In this document: positions 1-9,052 of the stretch, in pieces
Layout of the letters: each line of letters begins with the position of its first letter
How positions within the stretch are numbered: the first letter of the stretch is position 1
Source of the DNA: an uncultured Eubacterium sp.
Lineage (GTDB): Bacteria > Bacillota > Clostridia > Lachnospirales > Lachnospiraceae
NCBI RefSeq assembly: GCF_937958975.1
Contig: NZ_CALGRE010000002.1
Coordinates: 13,507-77,506, forward strand
Direction of reading: 5' to 3'
Length of the DNA: 64,000 nucleotides
The notes under the pieces: generated by a model
Database searches by the model: none
What the model saw: the letters and a program-made list of their open reading frames with translations, nothing else
What the model was told of the DNA's origin: nothing
Program-made: the position numbers and the translations under genes

Positions 1-411
1 CATCATGGAAATTCAAAAAACAAAAAAGATAAAGTGAAAAGTAAACCGCTTCATTATATTTCCTCAGACGGATTTGATATGTATGTTGGAAAAAATAATA
101 TCCAAAATGAAGAATTAACGTTCAAAGTTGCTACCGGAAATGACTGGTGGTTTCACAGTAAGACTTTTCCCGGCTCACATGTCATCGTAAAATGTAATAA
201 TAAAGAATTACCGGACAATACATTTGAGGAAGCTGCAAGACTTGCTGCATATTACTCAAAAGGAGTAAATCAGGATAAAGTAGAAATTGATTATATTCAG
301 AAAAAACATGTAAAAAAAGTTGCCGGAGCAATGCCGGGATTTGTAATTTATCATACAAATTATTCTATGTCGATTGCTCCTGACATTTCAGGAATACAAG
401 AAATAATTTAA
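1..411 (+). CDS. rqcH: RqcH/Rqc2-type NFACT protein, C-terminal part (5' truncated)
   Basis: This reading frame is open from base 1 and gives the last 136 residues of an RqcH (Rqc2/FbpA) protein; the rest lies outside the window. The visible part is the NFACT-R domain (DUF814), with ISSDGFDMYVGKNN, TGNDWWFHSKTFPGSHV and a C-terminal PGFVIYHTNYS segment, all characteristic of the family. RqcH binds obstructed 50S subunits and recruits tRNA-Ala to add alanine tails during ribosome rescue. The GTG at base 34 would give a shorter frame but is not a real start: the sequence upstream stays in frame and is lysine- and asparagine-rich, like the linker before NFACT-R. It converges on glgA across a shared terminator. 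Confidence 0.93.
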   Translation, partial: HHGNSKNKKDKVKSKPLHYISSDGFDMYVGKNNIQNEELTFKVATGNDWWFHSKTFPGSHVIVKCNNKELPDNTFEEAARLAAYYSKGVNQDKVEIDYIQKKHVKKVAGAMPGFVIYHTNYSMSIAPDISGIQEII

Positions 412-417
412 AGTATA

Positions 418-457
418 AAAAACAAGGCTGATATTTTTAATATCAGCCTTGTTTTTT
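418..457. terminator. Bidirectional terminator between rqcH and glgA
   Basis: Perfect 18-bp stem (arms 418-435 and 439-456) with a 3-base loop, A-rich on one side and T-rich on the other, so it can stop transcription from both convergent genes. Confidence 0.9.
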
Positions 458-472
458 ATATCAGTCTATTTA

Positions 473-1912
473 CTATAATAATTCTTCATATAATTTTTCG
501 TATTTTTCAGCGGATGCCTTCCATGAGAAATCAGCCGCCATAGCTCTGTCAACCATCTTATTCCAGTCACGTTTCTTATCATAAAATACATGTTCTGCAT
601 ATCTGACTGTCCCCATCATCTCATGGGCATTATAATTACAGAATGAGAAACCTGTACCCGTATTCTCATATTCATTATATGGTTCTACTGTATCCTTTAA
701 TCCACCGGTTTCGCGGACAATAGGAAGCGTTCCATACCTTAAACTCATGAGCTGGCTGAGACCGCACGGTTCAAATAAAGACGGCATTATAAATGCATCA
801 CATGCTGCATAAATTTTGTGGGAAAGCTCTTCTGAATAGAATATATTTGCAGATACATCCTTTCCATATTTCCAATCGAAATGTCTGAACATATTCTCAT
901 ATCTCTCCTCACCTGTACCGAGAATAACGAACTGTACCGCATCCTGGCACAATTCATCCATAACACATGCAATCAAATCAAGACCCTTCTGGTCTGTAAG
1001 CCTGCTGACAAGTCCAATCATCATTTTCTTAGGATTTACTTCCAATCCTAACTCTTTTTGTAAAGCTGTCTTATTCTTTACTTTTTCTTTTCTAAAATTC
1101 TCCTTTGAGAAATTCTTTGCAATCATTTTATCTGTTGCCGGATTATATTCGTCATAGTCTATACCGTTTACAATTCCTCGTAAACAGTTTGCTCTGGCTC
1201 TCATAAGTCCGTCTAATCCTTCTCCATAAAAAGGTGTCTTAATTTCTTCTGCATATGTGTCACTCACGGTAGTAATCATATCTGCATAGACAATGCCACC
1301 TTTTAAATAATTTCCATCATCATAATCTTTCAGTTTGTCTGATGTGAAATAGTAATCAGACAATCCTGCAATATCCTTAATCGTATCTACATCCCACACT
1401 CCCTGGAATTTAAGATTATGAATTGTCATAATTGACTTTATTCCCTGATAAAAATCTCCATAAGAAAAACTGTCTTTCAAATAAACCGGTATCAGTCCCG
1501 TCTGCCAGTCATGACAGTGAATAATATCAGGTCTGAAATCAATTACAGGAAGCGCCGACAATACAGCTCTGGAAAAAAACGCAAATTTTTCAAGGTCATA
1601 TCTCACATCACTGTACGGCTTTGGTCCCGCAAAATAATATTCATTGTCAATGAAATAGAATTTTACACCTTCATATTCCATTTCCATAATTCCAACATAT
1701 TGTCTTCTCCAACATAAATCCATATAAAAATGATTTACATATGTCATTTTTTCCTGCCATTTTTGATTGATACACATATATTTAGGAATCATCACTCTGA
1801 CATCATAATTTTCTTTATCAAAACATTTTGGCAATGAACCAACAACGTCTGCCAAACCACCGGTCTTGATAAATGGTACACACTCTGACGCAGCGAATAA
1901 TATTTTCTTCAT
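473..1912 (-). CDS. glgA: Glycogen synthase (ADP-glucose type, GT5)
   Basis: A 479-residue GT5 glycogen/starch synthase that transfers glucose from ADP-glucose to a growing alpha-1,4-glucan. The N-terminal KTGGLADVVGSLP (residues 16-28) is the ADP-glucose binding signature, and the C-terminal half has the GT-B nucleotide-binding fold with MPSLFEPCGLSQL and RETGGLKDTV. Length is typical. The start has a strong GGAGG seven bases upstream. It lies 70 bp downstream of spo0A on the same strand with no obvious hairpin between them, so some read-through from spo0A is possible. No other glg gene is in the window. It probably serves glycogen storage, which in clostridia often accompanies sporulation. 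Confidence 0.95.
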   Translation of the reverse strand: MKKILFAASECVPFIKTGGLADVVGSLPKCFDKENYDVRVMIPKYMCINQKWQEKMTYVNHFYMDLCWRRQYVGIMEMEYEGVKFYFIDNEYYFAGPKPYSDVRYDLEKFAFFSRAVLSALPVIDFRPDIIHCHDWQTGLIPVYLKDSFSYGDFYQGIKSIMTIHNLKFQGVWDVDTIKDIAGLSDYYFTSDKLKDYDDGNYLKGGIVYADMITTVSDTYAEEIKTPFYGEGLDGLMRARANCLRGIVNGIDYDEYNPATDKMIAKNFSKENFRKEKVKNKTALQKELGLEVNPKKMMIGLVSRLTDQKGLDLIACVMDELCQDAVQFVILGTGEERYENMFRHFDWKYGKDVSANIFYSEELSHKIYAACDAFIMPSLFEPCGLSQLMSLRYGTLPIVRETGGLKDTVEPYNEYENTGTGFSFCNYNAHEMMGTVRYAEHVFYDKKRDWNKMVDRAMAADFSWKASAEKYEKLYEELL

Positions 1913-1982
1913 ATCTTTTCCTCCAGACTATTTTTTTCTTAAGTATATCATACTAAAAATACAGAATAATGAAAAGAACTAT

Positions 1983-2846
1983 TTATCTGCATTTATACTC
2001 TAATCTGATTTTATCAGCAATTAAAGCAATAAATTCTGAATTTGTCGGTTTCCCTTTTTCTGCGTTAATGGTATAACCAAAAAGTTCATCAATAGTATCC
2101 ATCCTGCCTCTGTTCCATGCAACTTCTATAGCATGACGTATCGCTCTTTCCACCCTGCTCGAAGTTGTCTGAAACTTTTTCGCAATGGTTGGATATAAAA
2201 TTTTTGTGATTGAGTTTAACATCTCCGGGTCATTCACCGACATAATAATAGCTTCTCTCAAATACTGATATCCTTTAATATGCGCAGGAACGCCGACATC
2301 ATGTATAATATTTGTCACATCCCCCTCAATATTTCTTTCCATAAACTGCTGTTTATCCTCATATGGTGCAATGAGCTTCTTATTTTCAGGAATACGTTTA
2401 TTATAAGATTTTACACTTTTGATTCTGTCTACAATCATATCTGTCTCAAATGGTTTCAGCATATAATACCCTGCTCCCATCCCAAAAGCATCCTGTATTA
2501 CTGTCTCATTACATATTGCAGATGTAATAATAAAAAACGGCAATTTTATGATACTTCCATCATTATGTATTTTATTCATCAGAGATAATCCATCCATCTT
2601 TGGCATAATCAAATCCAACACCACCACATCTGGATTACTTTTTTTGATAACATCATATGCTTCCTCACCATTAGAAGCTTTTCCCACAACAACAATATCG
2701 TCATCGTTTGATAAAGTATCACAAATATTGCTAATTACTTTTTCATTATCATCTACCACAGCAACGTTAATTTTTTCTGTTTTTTTCACATAATTTGAAT
2801 TAATCACTCTATTTATACTACTATTTCTGGTATTATTTAATATCAT
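1983..2846 (-). CDS. spo0A: Sporulation master regulator Spo0A
   Basis: Response regulator that, when phosphorylated, switches on sporulation. The receiver domain covers about residues 26-145 with the acidic pair D32/D33, phospho-acceptor D78 (in VLDLIMPKMDG) and a conserved Lys after MLKPF. The C-terminal Spo0A DNA-binding domain contains the near-invariant SSRVERAIRHAIEVAW helix. I chose the ATG at 2846 because AGGAGG lies just upstream; a longer frame to 2966 would run through the promoter. With this start the protein has 287 residues, about 20 more than Bacillus Spo0A, all in an N-terminal extension. A sigma-A promoter, a leader palindrome and a 0A box lie upstream, which suggests autoregulation. 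Confidence 0.95.
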   Translation of the reverse strand: MILNNTRNSSINRVINSNYVKKTEKINVAVVDDNEKVISNICDTLSNDDDIVVVGKASNGEEAYDVIKKSNPDVVVLDLIMPKMDGLSLMNKIHNDGSIIKLPFFIITSAICNETVIQDAFGMGAGYYMLKPFETDMIVDRIKSVKSYNKRIPENKKLIAPYEDKQQFMERNIEGDVTNIIHDVGVPAHIKGYQYLREAIIMSVNDPEMLNSITKILYPTIAKKFQTTSSRVERAIRHAIEVAWNRGRMDTIDELFGYTINAEKGKPTNSEFIALIADKIRLEYKCR

Positions 2847-2858
2847 CTTTCCTCCTGT

Positions 2859-2897
2859 TTTGTCAAAATACAGTACTGTTTGAATTCTTTTGACAAA
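2859..2897 (-). promoter_or_regulatory. Palindrome in the spo0A leader
   Basis: Perfect 10-bp inverted repeat (TTTGTCAAAA and TTTTGACAAA) with a 19-base spacer. It ends two bases before the AGGAGG of spo0A and starts at about the predicted transcription start. It could be a 5' stem-loop affecting mRNA stability or ribosome access, or a DNA operator. Confidence 0.6.
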
Positions 2898-2901
2898 GAT
2901 G

Positions 2902-2930
2902 ATTATAGATTGTATTTCGGTGTAGTTCAA
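2902..2930 (-). promoter_or_regulatory. Sigma-A-type promoter of spo0A
   Basis: Read on the minus strand: -35 TTGAAC (2930-2925), 17-bp spacer, -10 TATAAT (2907-2902). The predicted start is near 2895, about 50 bases before the start codon. Confidence 0.75.
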
Positions 2931-2958
2931 CTTAAAGAAATCGCATAAAACTCTAAAT

Positions 2959-2965
2959 TTCGACA
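2959..2965 (-). promoter_or_regulatory. Spo0A-binding 0A box upstream of spo0A
   Basis: Exact match to the 0A box TGTCGAA on the minus strand, 28 bp upstream of the spo0A -35 element. A weaker match, TGTCGAC, forms a small palindrome at 3053-3060. The arrangement fits direct autoregulation, as known for spo0A in Bacillus. Confidence 0.65.
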
Positions 2966-3066
2966 AACCGGTTTACATAGAAAAAATTATGTAACACAAA
3001 CAGATGAAATCTTTCAATAATACCCAAAATAAAAGTCGATTTTTTTACTTTTCTGTCGACAAAAAA

Positions 3067-3810
3067 TTAATTGATATAAACAACCATCTTTTCTTTTTCT
3101 GATAGTTCGATAATGTAACCGTCTCTCAATTCATAATATATTTTTGGTTTCAATAATGTCCCATTTACCCTTGTTCCATTGGTAGAATCATAATCTGCCA
3201 CCCTGTATTTTCCGTCTTTAAAAGAGATTACCACATGTATTTGAGATATATACGTCTGCGGAATCACTATATTGGCATTTTCTCTTCCAATCGTAAAAGG
3301 GGACTTGTTAATCAAATATTTTTTATTGTTATGAATAATCATTGCTTCAGGCTGATTGGAAACAATATCTTTTTTGTAATGTTTTGTAATTGTTTTTTTA
3401 CTAAAATCTTTTTTCTTTTTTAATTCCAAATGAGCTTCCGTAAATGGATTCAAAACCATACCATCTAAATCATCACATTCATTCATAAAAGTATATGCAT
3501 CCATCGCCTGTATTCTTATGAGCGAAAATGAATTCATATAATCAACCGGAATCTGCTCATAAGATGTAAATACAGGCAGTAATCTGGCTCTCGCCCCATC
3601 TTTTACGATATCCGGATGTAAAGAAATTCCATCTAACATTTCTTCATATACCTGACAATCCTCAAACACTGCCTTTGCTGCCATAATAATCTCAGCATTT
3701 TGGAGTAATTTTACAATATCTTTTTTCTTAACTTTTTTCTCAGGTTTTTTATTATATTTTTTAATCAAGTCTTCTATTTCATAAACGCGTTCAATATTAT
3801 TCTTTGCCAT
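3067..3810 (-). CDS. SseB-domain and FHA-domain fusion protein
   Basis: Protein of 247 residues. Residues about 25-135 resemble the SseB N-terminal domain (ARLLPVFTSYEQIP, then DDLDGMVLNPFTEAHLEL). A lysine-rich linker follows, and residues about 160-245 form a forkhead-associated domain with GRENANIVIP, SQIHVVISF and DYDSTNGTRVNG, the residues that contact phosphothreonine. It has no signal peptide or membrane segment. It sits between spoIVB and spo0A, which are usually adjacent in clostridia. The FHA domain implies binding to a Ser/Thr-kinase substrate; a link to sporulation control is inferred from position only. Confidence 0.8.
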   Translation of the reverse strand: MAKNNIERVYEIEDLIKKYNKKPEKKVKKKDIVKLLQNAEIIMAAKAVFEDCQVYEEMLDGISLHPDIVKDGARARLLPVFTSYEQIPVDYMNSFSLIRIQAMDAYTFMNECDDLDGMVLNPFTEAHLELKKKKDFSKKTITKHYKKDIVSNQPEAMIIHNNKKYLINKSPFTIGRENANIVIPQTYISQIHVVISFKDGKYRVADYDSTNGTRVNGTLLKPKIYYELRDGYIIELSEKEKMVVYIN

Positions 3811-3876
3811 AAACTGCCCCTTTCTTATCTATTATAAATATTATACAACATTTCCCGATATAATTCTCTATTTTTT

Positions 3877-5097
3877 TTAATTTTGCCAAATCATCTGCTC
3901 TGCAAAAATACCATATCCTTTTGTCGGGTCATTCACCATGACATGAGTAACCGCACCAACAATTTTTCCATTTTGCAGGATAGGACTTCCACTCATCCCC
4001 TGTACAATACCATTTGTCTTTTTCAGTAAATTTTTGTCAACAATTTTTAAAACCATATTTTTTTCTTTATTATTTTCATTTATTTCTATAATTTCTATAT
4101 CATAATAGTTTATTTTTCCTTCAGAAATAAACTGGATTTGTGCTTTTCCCTTTTCTATTTCATTATGAAATGCAATTTCTTTTTTCTGTAAATGATAAGT
4201 AGAAATAATATCTGCGTCGATAGTTCCAAACAAACCGCAATACTTATTATCTTCTATTGCACCAATTATATTTTTTTCATTGTAAGATATTGTTCCACAA
4301 AGTCCTCCCGGTTTCCCTTTTTCTCCTTTTTTCACTCCCCATATATTTGCATTGTAAATAGTTCCATTGTGAGATGATAATAATTTTCCGGTGTCAATAT
4401 CACTGATACCATGACCCAGTGCTGCAAATTTATTATTTTCTGTAATGTAAGTCATTGTTCCAATGCCTTGTGAGTCATCACGAACCCAAATTCCAAGCAT
4501 ATACTCTCCCTCCTTGCTTTTCACAGGTTTTAACCGAAGTGTTCTAATACCATTTTCTCCTCTTACCGTAAGAAGTATATCTTTATTACCATTCTCATTA
4601 ATTAGATAAGATAACTGTGATTTATTACTGACATTCTGTTCATTAAACTTTACAATATATTCTCCTTCTTTCACTTTATCTTTTGCAGGAGATACTATAT
4701 TTCCTGCTTCATTTTCTAACTCTCCTGTTCCGATAATCATAACCCCCTGCGTCTTCAAATATAATCCTACCGGAAGTCCGACCGGATAAGCATAAGATTT
4801 TTCTACCACTTTTACATTAGTATTTTTTAACGAAAATATACCAAAAAGTTTATATTTTCCTGTATAATCTCCTTTTTCACCTGAATATATATTATTTTTA
4901 CCGGATAATTTAATTTCGTTTTTATTGCTCATATCTAAGGATACGGGCATAGAAAAATTGTATTTTGTCACCTTATTGGTCCCAACAAAAATAGTATCAG
5001 GCAAGTTATTATTTACATATACTACACCTGACATTATAATGACCATTAAAGCCGCAAAAATTGAAATTATAATACACTTTCTATATATCTTTATCAT
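3877..5097 (-). CDS. spoIVB: SpoIVB signalling serine peptidase
   Basis: Serine peptidase of the S55 family, secreted from the forespore to trigger pro-sigma-K processing in the mother cell. An N-terminal membrane segment (residues about 8-28) is followed by a PDZ domain (about 105-190, starting at VGLPVGLYLKTQGV). The catalytic region has His229 in ALGHGISDIDTG and a serine in GMSGSPI (Ser371). Length (406) is close to Bacillus SpoIVB. It is cut off from recN by a terminator, so it probably has its own sporulation promoter. Confidence 0.93.
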   Translation of the reverse strand: MIKIYRKCIIISIFAALMVIIMSGVVYVNNNLPDTIFVGTNKVTKYNFSMPVSLDMSNKNEIKLSGKNNIYSGEKGDYTGKYKLFGIFSLKNTNVKVVEKSYAYPVGLPVGLYLKTQGVMIIGTGELENEAGNIVSPAKDKVKEGEYIVKFNEQNVSNKSQLSYLINENGNKDILLTVRGENGIRTLRLKPVKSKEGEYMLGIWVRDDSQGIGTMTYITENNKFAALGHGISDIDTGKLLSSHNGTIYNANIWGVKKGEKGKPGGLCGTISYNEKNIIGAIEDNKYCGLFGTIDADIISTYHLQKKEIAFHNEIEKGKAQIQFISEGKINYYDIEIIEINENNKEKNMVLKIVDKNLLKKTNGIVQGMSGSPILQNGKIVGAVTHVMVNDPTKGYGIFAEQMIWQN

Positions 5098-5128
5098 TTA
5101 TCCATACCCCCAGATTTTTTTAAATAAA

Positions 5129-5173
5129 AAGAAGGAAAATTCCAATCTTTTAAAGATTTTTATTCTCCTTCTT
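5129..5173 (-). terminator. Terminator of the recN operon
   Basis: Outer stem AAGAAGGA/TCCTTCTT plus an inner AATCTT/AAGATT stem, followed on the minus strand by a T-rich run. It separates recN from spoIVB. Confidence 0.75.
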
Positions 5174-5194
5174 AATATTCCAAAAAACTTATCT

Positions 5195-6883
5195 TTAAAC
5201 CAAGTCACTTTTTGTTCTGTCTGCCATATCTTTCATTTCCACTGCATGGGCAATTGCCGCATCCGTCATTGTTCCTCCACCATTTATCCTTACAATCTCT
5301 TGAATCGATTGCTCCCGGTCTAATTTTAAAATTGTGGTAGATGTACTATTATTTTCCATATCTTTTTTAATGAGATAATGATTGTCTGCCATCGCCGCAA
5401 TCTGAGAAAGATGTGAAATACAGATAACCTGATGGTTTTTACTAATCTTCGCTAACTTTTCTGCCACCATCTGTGCTGTCTTTCCACTAATACCTGTATC
5501 TATCTCATCAAATATTAACGTATCAATTTCATCTTCTGTGGCAAGAATCGATTTTATGGCAAGCATAATTCGTGACAATTCACCTCCCGAAGCCACTTTA
5601 ACTAATGGCTTCAATGGTTCACCCGGATTTGTAGAAATCATAAATTCTACATTATCAAACCCGTTTTCTGTTATTTTATCCTTTTTTGTAATATCTATTT
5701 TAAAATTAACAGATAAAAAATTTAATTCTGTCAAAGCTTCGCGGACTTTTTTTTCTAGTATTCCCGATGCGGCTGCACGCTTTTTTGAAATTTTCTCACA
5801 TAAATTGTTTATTTTTATTTCACAATCTGAAATTTCGGCATTTATTTTTTCTATTTCCTGTCCATAATGATTAAGACTGTCAATGTACTCTTGTTTCTTA
5901 TCCCGGTATGAAAGAATCTCCTCAATGCTTTTTCCATATTTTAACTTTAGATGATTAATAATATCTAATCGTTCTTCTACTTCTTTGATAGATTCCGGAT
6001 GATACTCTAATTCACTGTTATAATCATAAATTTCACTTGTTAGTTCCCGGCACATTGTATCTATATCATATAGTGTATCCCGAAACTGATGGATTCTTTC
6101 ATCAAAATCATTTATATTATTTATTTCCTGAACTGCTCTTGTAATCAAATCACCTGCACTTCCACTATTATCATAACATAAAAAATTATATATGCCTGAC
6201 AGAGCATTTACTATATTTTCACTGTTAGATAATTTATGAAATTGTTCTTCAAGCAAAACATCTTCACCGGACTTCAAATTCGCTGAGTCAATTTCATTTA
6301 CTTCATATAAGGCAAATTCCATTTCTCTGGCTCTCTGACTTTCATCCATATCATATTCTGCAAGTTTTGATTTTAAATCCAAAAAATGACGATATTCCTG
6401 TTTTAACTGCGCAGGCAAATCATTCATCTCACCCTTAGCAAATTTATCCAAAATCATCAAATGATTTGCACTATAAAGCAAAGACTGGTGTTCATGCTGC
6501 CCATGAATATCCACAAGCATTCCCATTACTTTTTTTAAAATATTTATATTGACAGTTTCTCCATTAATTTTTGAAATACTTCGTCCCTCAGATATTTTTC
6601 TGGTTACCGTTACCTGATTGTCATCATCTACAAAAATATCCATCTCTTTTAACCTTGAGATACAATCGCTGTCTGCAAGAAAAGTCATTTCAACTAATGC
6701 AAATTCTGCTCCTGTGCGAATCATATCCCTAGAAACTTTATTTCCCAGAGCAATATTTACAGAACCAAGCAGCAGTGATTTTCCTGCTCCGGTCTCTCCT
6801 GTAAGCACAATAAGTCCATTGCTAAAATCTACATCAATTTCTTTAATCAATGCCAGATTTTTCACATGTAAATTAATTAACAT
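5195..6883 (-). CDS. recN: DNA repair ATPase RecN
   Basis: SMC-like ATPase that acts early at DNA double-strand breaks. The N-terminal head contains Walker A GETGAGKS at about residues 31-38, and the centre is a long coiled coil (about 160-390). The C-terminal head has the signature KVASGGELSRIMLAIK and Walker B DTLIFDEIDTGISG. With the ATG at 6883, preceded by AAAGGAGGG, the protein has 562 residues, the usual length; the upstream in-frame codons belong to the leader. It follows argR by 33 bp in the conserved clostridial order. Confidence 0.95.
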   Translation of the reverse strand: MLINLHVKNLALIKEIDVDFSNGLIVLTGETGAGKSLLLGSVNIALGNKVSRDMIRTGAEFALVEMTFLADSDCISRLKEMDIFVDDDNQVTVTRKISEGRSISKINGETVNINILKKVMGMLVDIHGQHEHQSLLYSANHLMILDKFAKGEMNDLPAQLKQEYRHFLDLKSKLAEYDMDESQRAREMEFALYEVNEIDSANLKSGEDVLLEEQFHKLSNSENIVNALSGIYNFLCYDNSGSAGDLITRAVQEINNINDFDERIHQFRDTLYDIDTMCRELTSEIYDYNSELEYHPESIKEVEERLDIINHLKLKYGKSIEEILSYRDKKQEYIDSLNHYGQEIEKINAEISDCEIKINNLCEKISKKRAAASGILEKKVREALTELNFLSVNFKIDITKKDKITENGFDNVEFMISTNPGEPLKPLVKVASGGELSRIMLAIKSILATEDEIDTLIFDEIDTGISGKTAQMVAEKLAKISKNHQVICISHLSQIAAMADNHYLIKKDMENNSTSTTILKLDREQSIQEIVRINGGGTMTDAAIAHAVEMKDMADRTKSDLV

Positions 6884-6916
6884 ATTCCCTCCTTTTGTGC
6901 CTCTCTCCAATTCTCA

Positions 6917-7366
6917 TCAGCCTATCATCTTTTCTAAATAATTTTTTACCTCTGGCGCATTTTCTTTTGTTTTTATCACACACATAATCGTATCATCACC
7001 TGCAATGCATCCCAATATTTCTTTTATATTCATGGCGTCCACAGCAGCAGCCACCGCCATAGCCATCCCGGACACTGTTTTTATTACCAGGATATTTTCG
7101 GCAATATCTATCTTAACAATTCCATCATTAATAACTCTCAAATATTTGTTATTGATATCAATTGTTGTGCTTACCGGCACAATATATTTCTGTCCTCCCC
7201 CTGTAACAGCTATTTTGGTTAAATTCAACTCTCTAATATCTCTTGAAATTGTTGCCTGTGTAACAGGAAAACCTTCTCTTTCCAATAAAGAAGCCAATTC
7301 CTCCTGCGTCTCAATATTATATTCGGATATTAATTCTATAATTTTTCTCTGCCTCTTCGCCTTCAC
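6917..7366 (-). CDS. argR: Arginine repressor ArgR/AhrC
   Basis: Arginine-responsive hexameric regulator of 149 residues. The N-terminal winged helix (residues 1-70) has IIELISEYNIETQEEL and FPVTQATISRDIRELNL, and the C-terminal arginine-binding domain has GCIAGDDTIMCVIK. Start is GTG with AGGAAGA upstream. In clostridia this gene is regularly next to recN, as here. It is 10 bp downstream of nadK, so co-transcribed with the dxs cluster. Confidence 0.94.
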   Translation of the reverse strand: MKAKRQRKIIELISEYNIETQEELASLLEREGFPVTQATISRDIRELNLTKIAVTGGGQKYIVPVSTTIDINNKYLRVINDGIVKIDIAENILVIKTVSGMAMAVAAAVDAMNIKEILGCIAGDDTIMCVIKTKENAPEVKNYLEKMIG

Positions 7367-7376
7367 TTTATTCTTC

Positions 7377-8231
7377 CTATCTTAATTTATCTTTTATTGC
7401 CTGAAGAAAACTTCCCTCATCCAATTTTGCAACCTCAGTTGTCTCTCTCGCCTTACTGATTCTTATAATATCATCTGTAATAATATTAAAAATACCATCA
7501 CCATCAAATGCTGCTTTTCTCTTCTCCTCATTAGGCGTTCTGCTCTTTCCGATTTTCACTTCGATTTCATCATCCTGTGAAAAAATAATACTGCGGTTTG
7601 TTAACGTATGTGGGCAAATCGGTGTCAGCATAATAATATGCGAATCCGGTCTTGCCACCGGTCCCCCCGCCGAGAGATTGTATGCTGTAGAACCTGTCGG
7701 TGTAGACAGAATCAGTCCATCTGCCTCAAAAGTTCCGAGACGTTGACCATTAACAAAAACATCATAACTTGTAATTGCCATATCTCCCCCTCTATGTATC
7801 ACAATATCATTTAACACGGTAGATACAAAAACAACCCGATTATCTCTTATAATTTCACCTTTTAACATCATTCTGGATTCCACATTAAACCGCTCGCTCA
7901 ACAACTTATCCACTGCTTCTTTTACATTATCCGGTGAGATTTCTGCTAAAAATCCGAGAGTTCCTTTGTTTACGCCAACAAAAACCACATCTAATGTACT
8001 CAAATCTTTTGCCGCATGTAATAGCGTCCCATCTCCACCAATGCTGATAACACACTCCAGAGAATCCGGAAATTCACTATAATCTAATATTTTAAATTCT
8101 CCTGTAGATACGTCTACGTTATCTACAACAAAACATTCCCCTCCTAAATCTCTAATATATTGGGAAATAGAATTTGCCAGTTTCAACTCTTCATCTTTAT
8201 AACTGTTTGAAACAATACAAAAATTCTTCAA
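7377..8231 (-). CDS. nadK: NAD kinase
   Basis: ATP-NAD kinase making NADP. The sequence shows the diagnostic GGDGTLLHAA motif, then GVNKGTLGFLAEI, and the second conserved region LSTPTGSTAYNLSAGGPV. I prefer the TTG at 8231, which has GAGGTGA five bases upstream; the GTG at 8240 would overlap that ribosome binding site. The product is then 284 residues. It lies between tlyA and argR in a tight operon. Confidence 0.93.
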   Translation of the reverse strand: MKNFCIVSNSYKDEELKLANSISQYIRDLGGECFVVDNVDVSTGEFKILDYSEFPDSLECVISIGGDGTLLHAAKDLSTLDVVFVGVNKGTLGFLAEISPDNVKEAVDKLLSERFNVESRMMLKGEIIRDNRVVFVSTVLNDIVIHRGGDMAITSYDVFVNGQRLGTFEADGLILSTPTGSTAYNLSAGGPVARPDSHIIMLTPICPHTLTNRSIIFSQDDEIEVKIGKSRTPNEEKRKAAFDGDGIFNIITDDIIRISKARETTEVAKLDEGSFLQAIKDKLR

Positions 8232-8242
8232 TACAATCACCT

Positions 8243-9052
8243 CTATTTATCCAATTCCAAGTGTGACTGTTCCACCACATCTTTTGGAAAGACTTCATGC
8301 TCTTTTTCATTTTTACTTTTCAGGACATTCTGCAAATATAATAAATACTCAATATTTCCTTCCGGGCCTTTCACCGGTGAAAAATCCAGATTTAAAACAC
8401 ATAAACCGATACTTTCTGCATATTCAATAACTTTCTCAATCACCTGTGTATGTATTTTTTTGTCTCTAACAACACCTTTTTTTCCCACATTTTCTCTTCC
8501 GGCCTCAAACTGTGGCTTTATCAGACAGACAATCTGCCCGTCTTTCTTTAATAAGTTTTTTACGGGTAAAAGAACCTTTGTAAGCGAAATAAAGGATACA
8601 TCAATAGAAGCAAAATCAATTACATCCTCAATATCTTCAGATGTAACATAGCGTATATTGGTTCTATCCATACATACGACTCTCTCATCCTGTACCAGTT
8701 TCCATGCCAACTGACCATGGCCCACATCCACAGAATATACTTTAACAGCACCATTTTGAAGCATACAATCTGTAAATCCACCTGTGGAGGCGCCTACATC
8801 CATACATACTTTTCCATGAATCTCTACGCCGAATTTGTCCATTGCCTTTTCCAGCTTAAGCCCCCCACGACTCACATATCTGAGTGTTTTTCCCCTCACT
8901 TCAATTTGAACTTTTTCATCAAAAGACGTCCCTGCCTTGTCTTCTCTCACATTATCCACAAATACAATACCGCTCATTATAATTGCTTTCGCTTTTTCCC
9001 TTGACGGGGCAAGTCCTCTTTTCACAAGTAAAACATCTAATCTTTCTTTCAT
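8243..9052 (-). CDS. tlyA: TlyA-family rRNA 2'-O-methyltransferase / hemolysin-like
   Basis: A 269-residue TlyA protein with an N-terminal S4 RNA-binding domain (RLDVLLVKRGLAPSREKAKA) and a Rossmann methyltransferase domain with the SAM site MDVGASTGGFTDCMLQ, then DVSFISL and LIKPQFEAGR. The family methylates ribosomal RNA at 2'-OH positions. It overlaps the dxs stop codon by 4 bp, indicating coupled translation. Confidence 0.92.
   Translation of the reverse strand: MKERLDVLLVKRGLAPSREKAKAIIMSGIVFVDNVREDKAGTSFDEKVQIEVRGKTLRYVSRGGLKLEKAMDKFGVEIHGKVCMDVGASTGGFTDCMLQNGAVKVYSVDVGHGQLAWKLVQDERVVCMDRTNIRYVTSEDIEDVIDFASIDVSFISLTKVLLPVKNLLKKDGQIVCLIKPQFEAGRENVGKKGVVRDKKIHTQVIEKVIEYAESIGLCVLNLDFSPVKGPEGNIEYLLYLQNVLKSKNEKEHEVFPKDVVEQSHLELDK

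Noticed and set aside
34..411. A short NFACT-R protein starting with GTG at 34
   Set aside because: The frame is open to base 1 and the upstream residues fit the linker of RqcH.
2847..2966. Longer spo0A start at 2966
   Set aside because: It runs through the promoter and 0A box, and the clear AGGAGG belongs to the ATG at 2846.
3053..3060. A second 0A box at TGTCGAC
   Set aside because: One mismatch to the TGTCGAA consensus and 120 bp from the promoter; kept only as a weak possibility.
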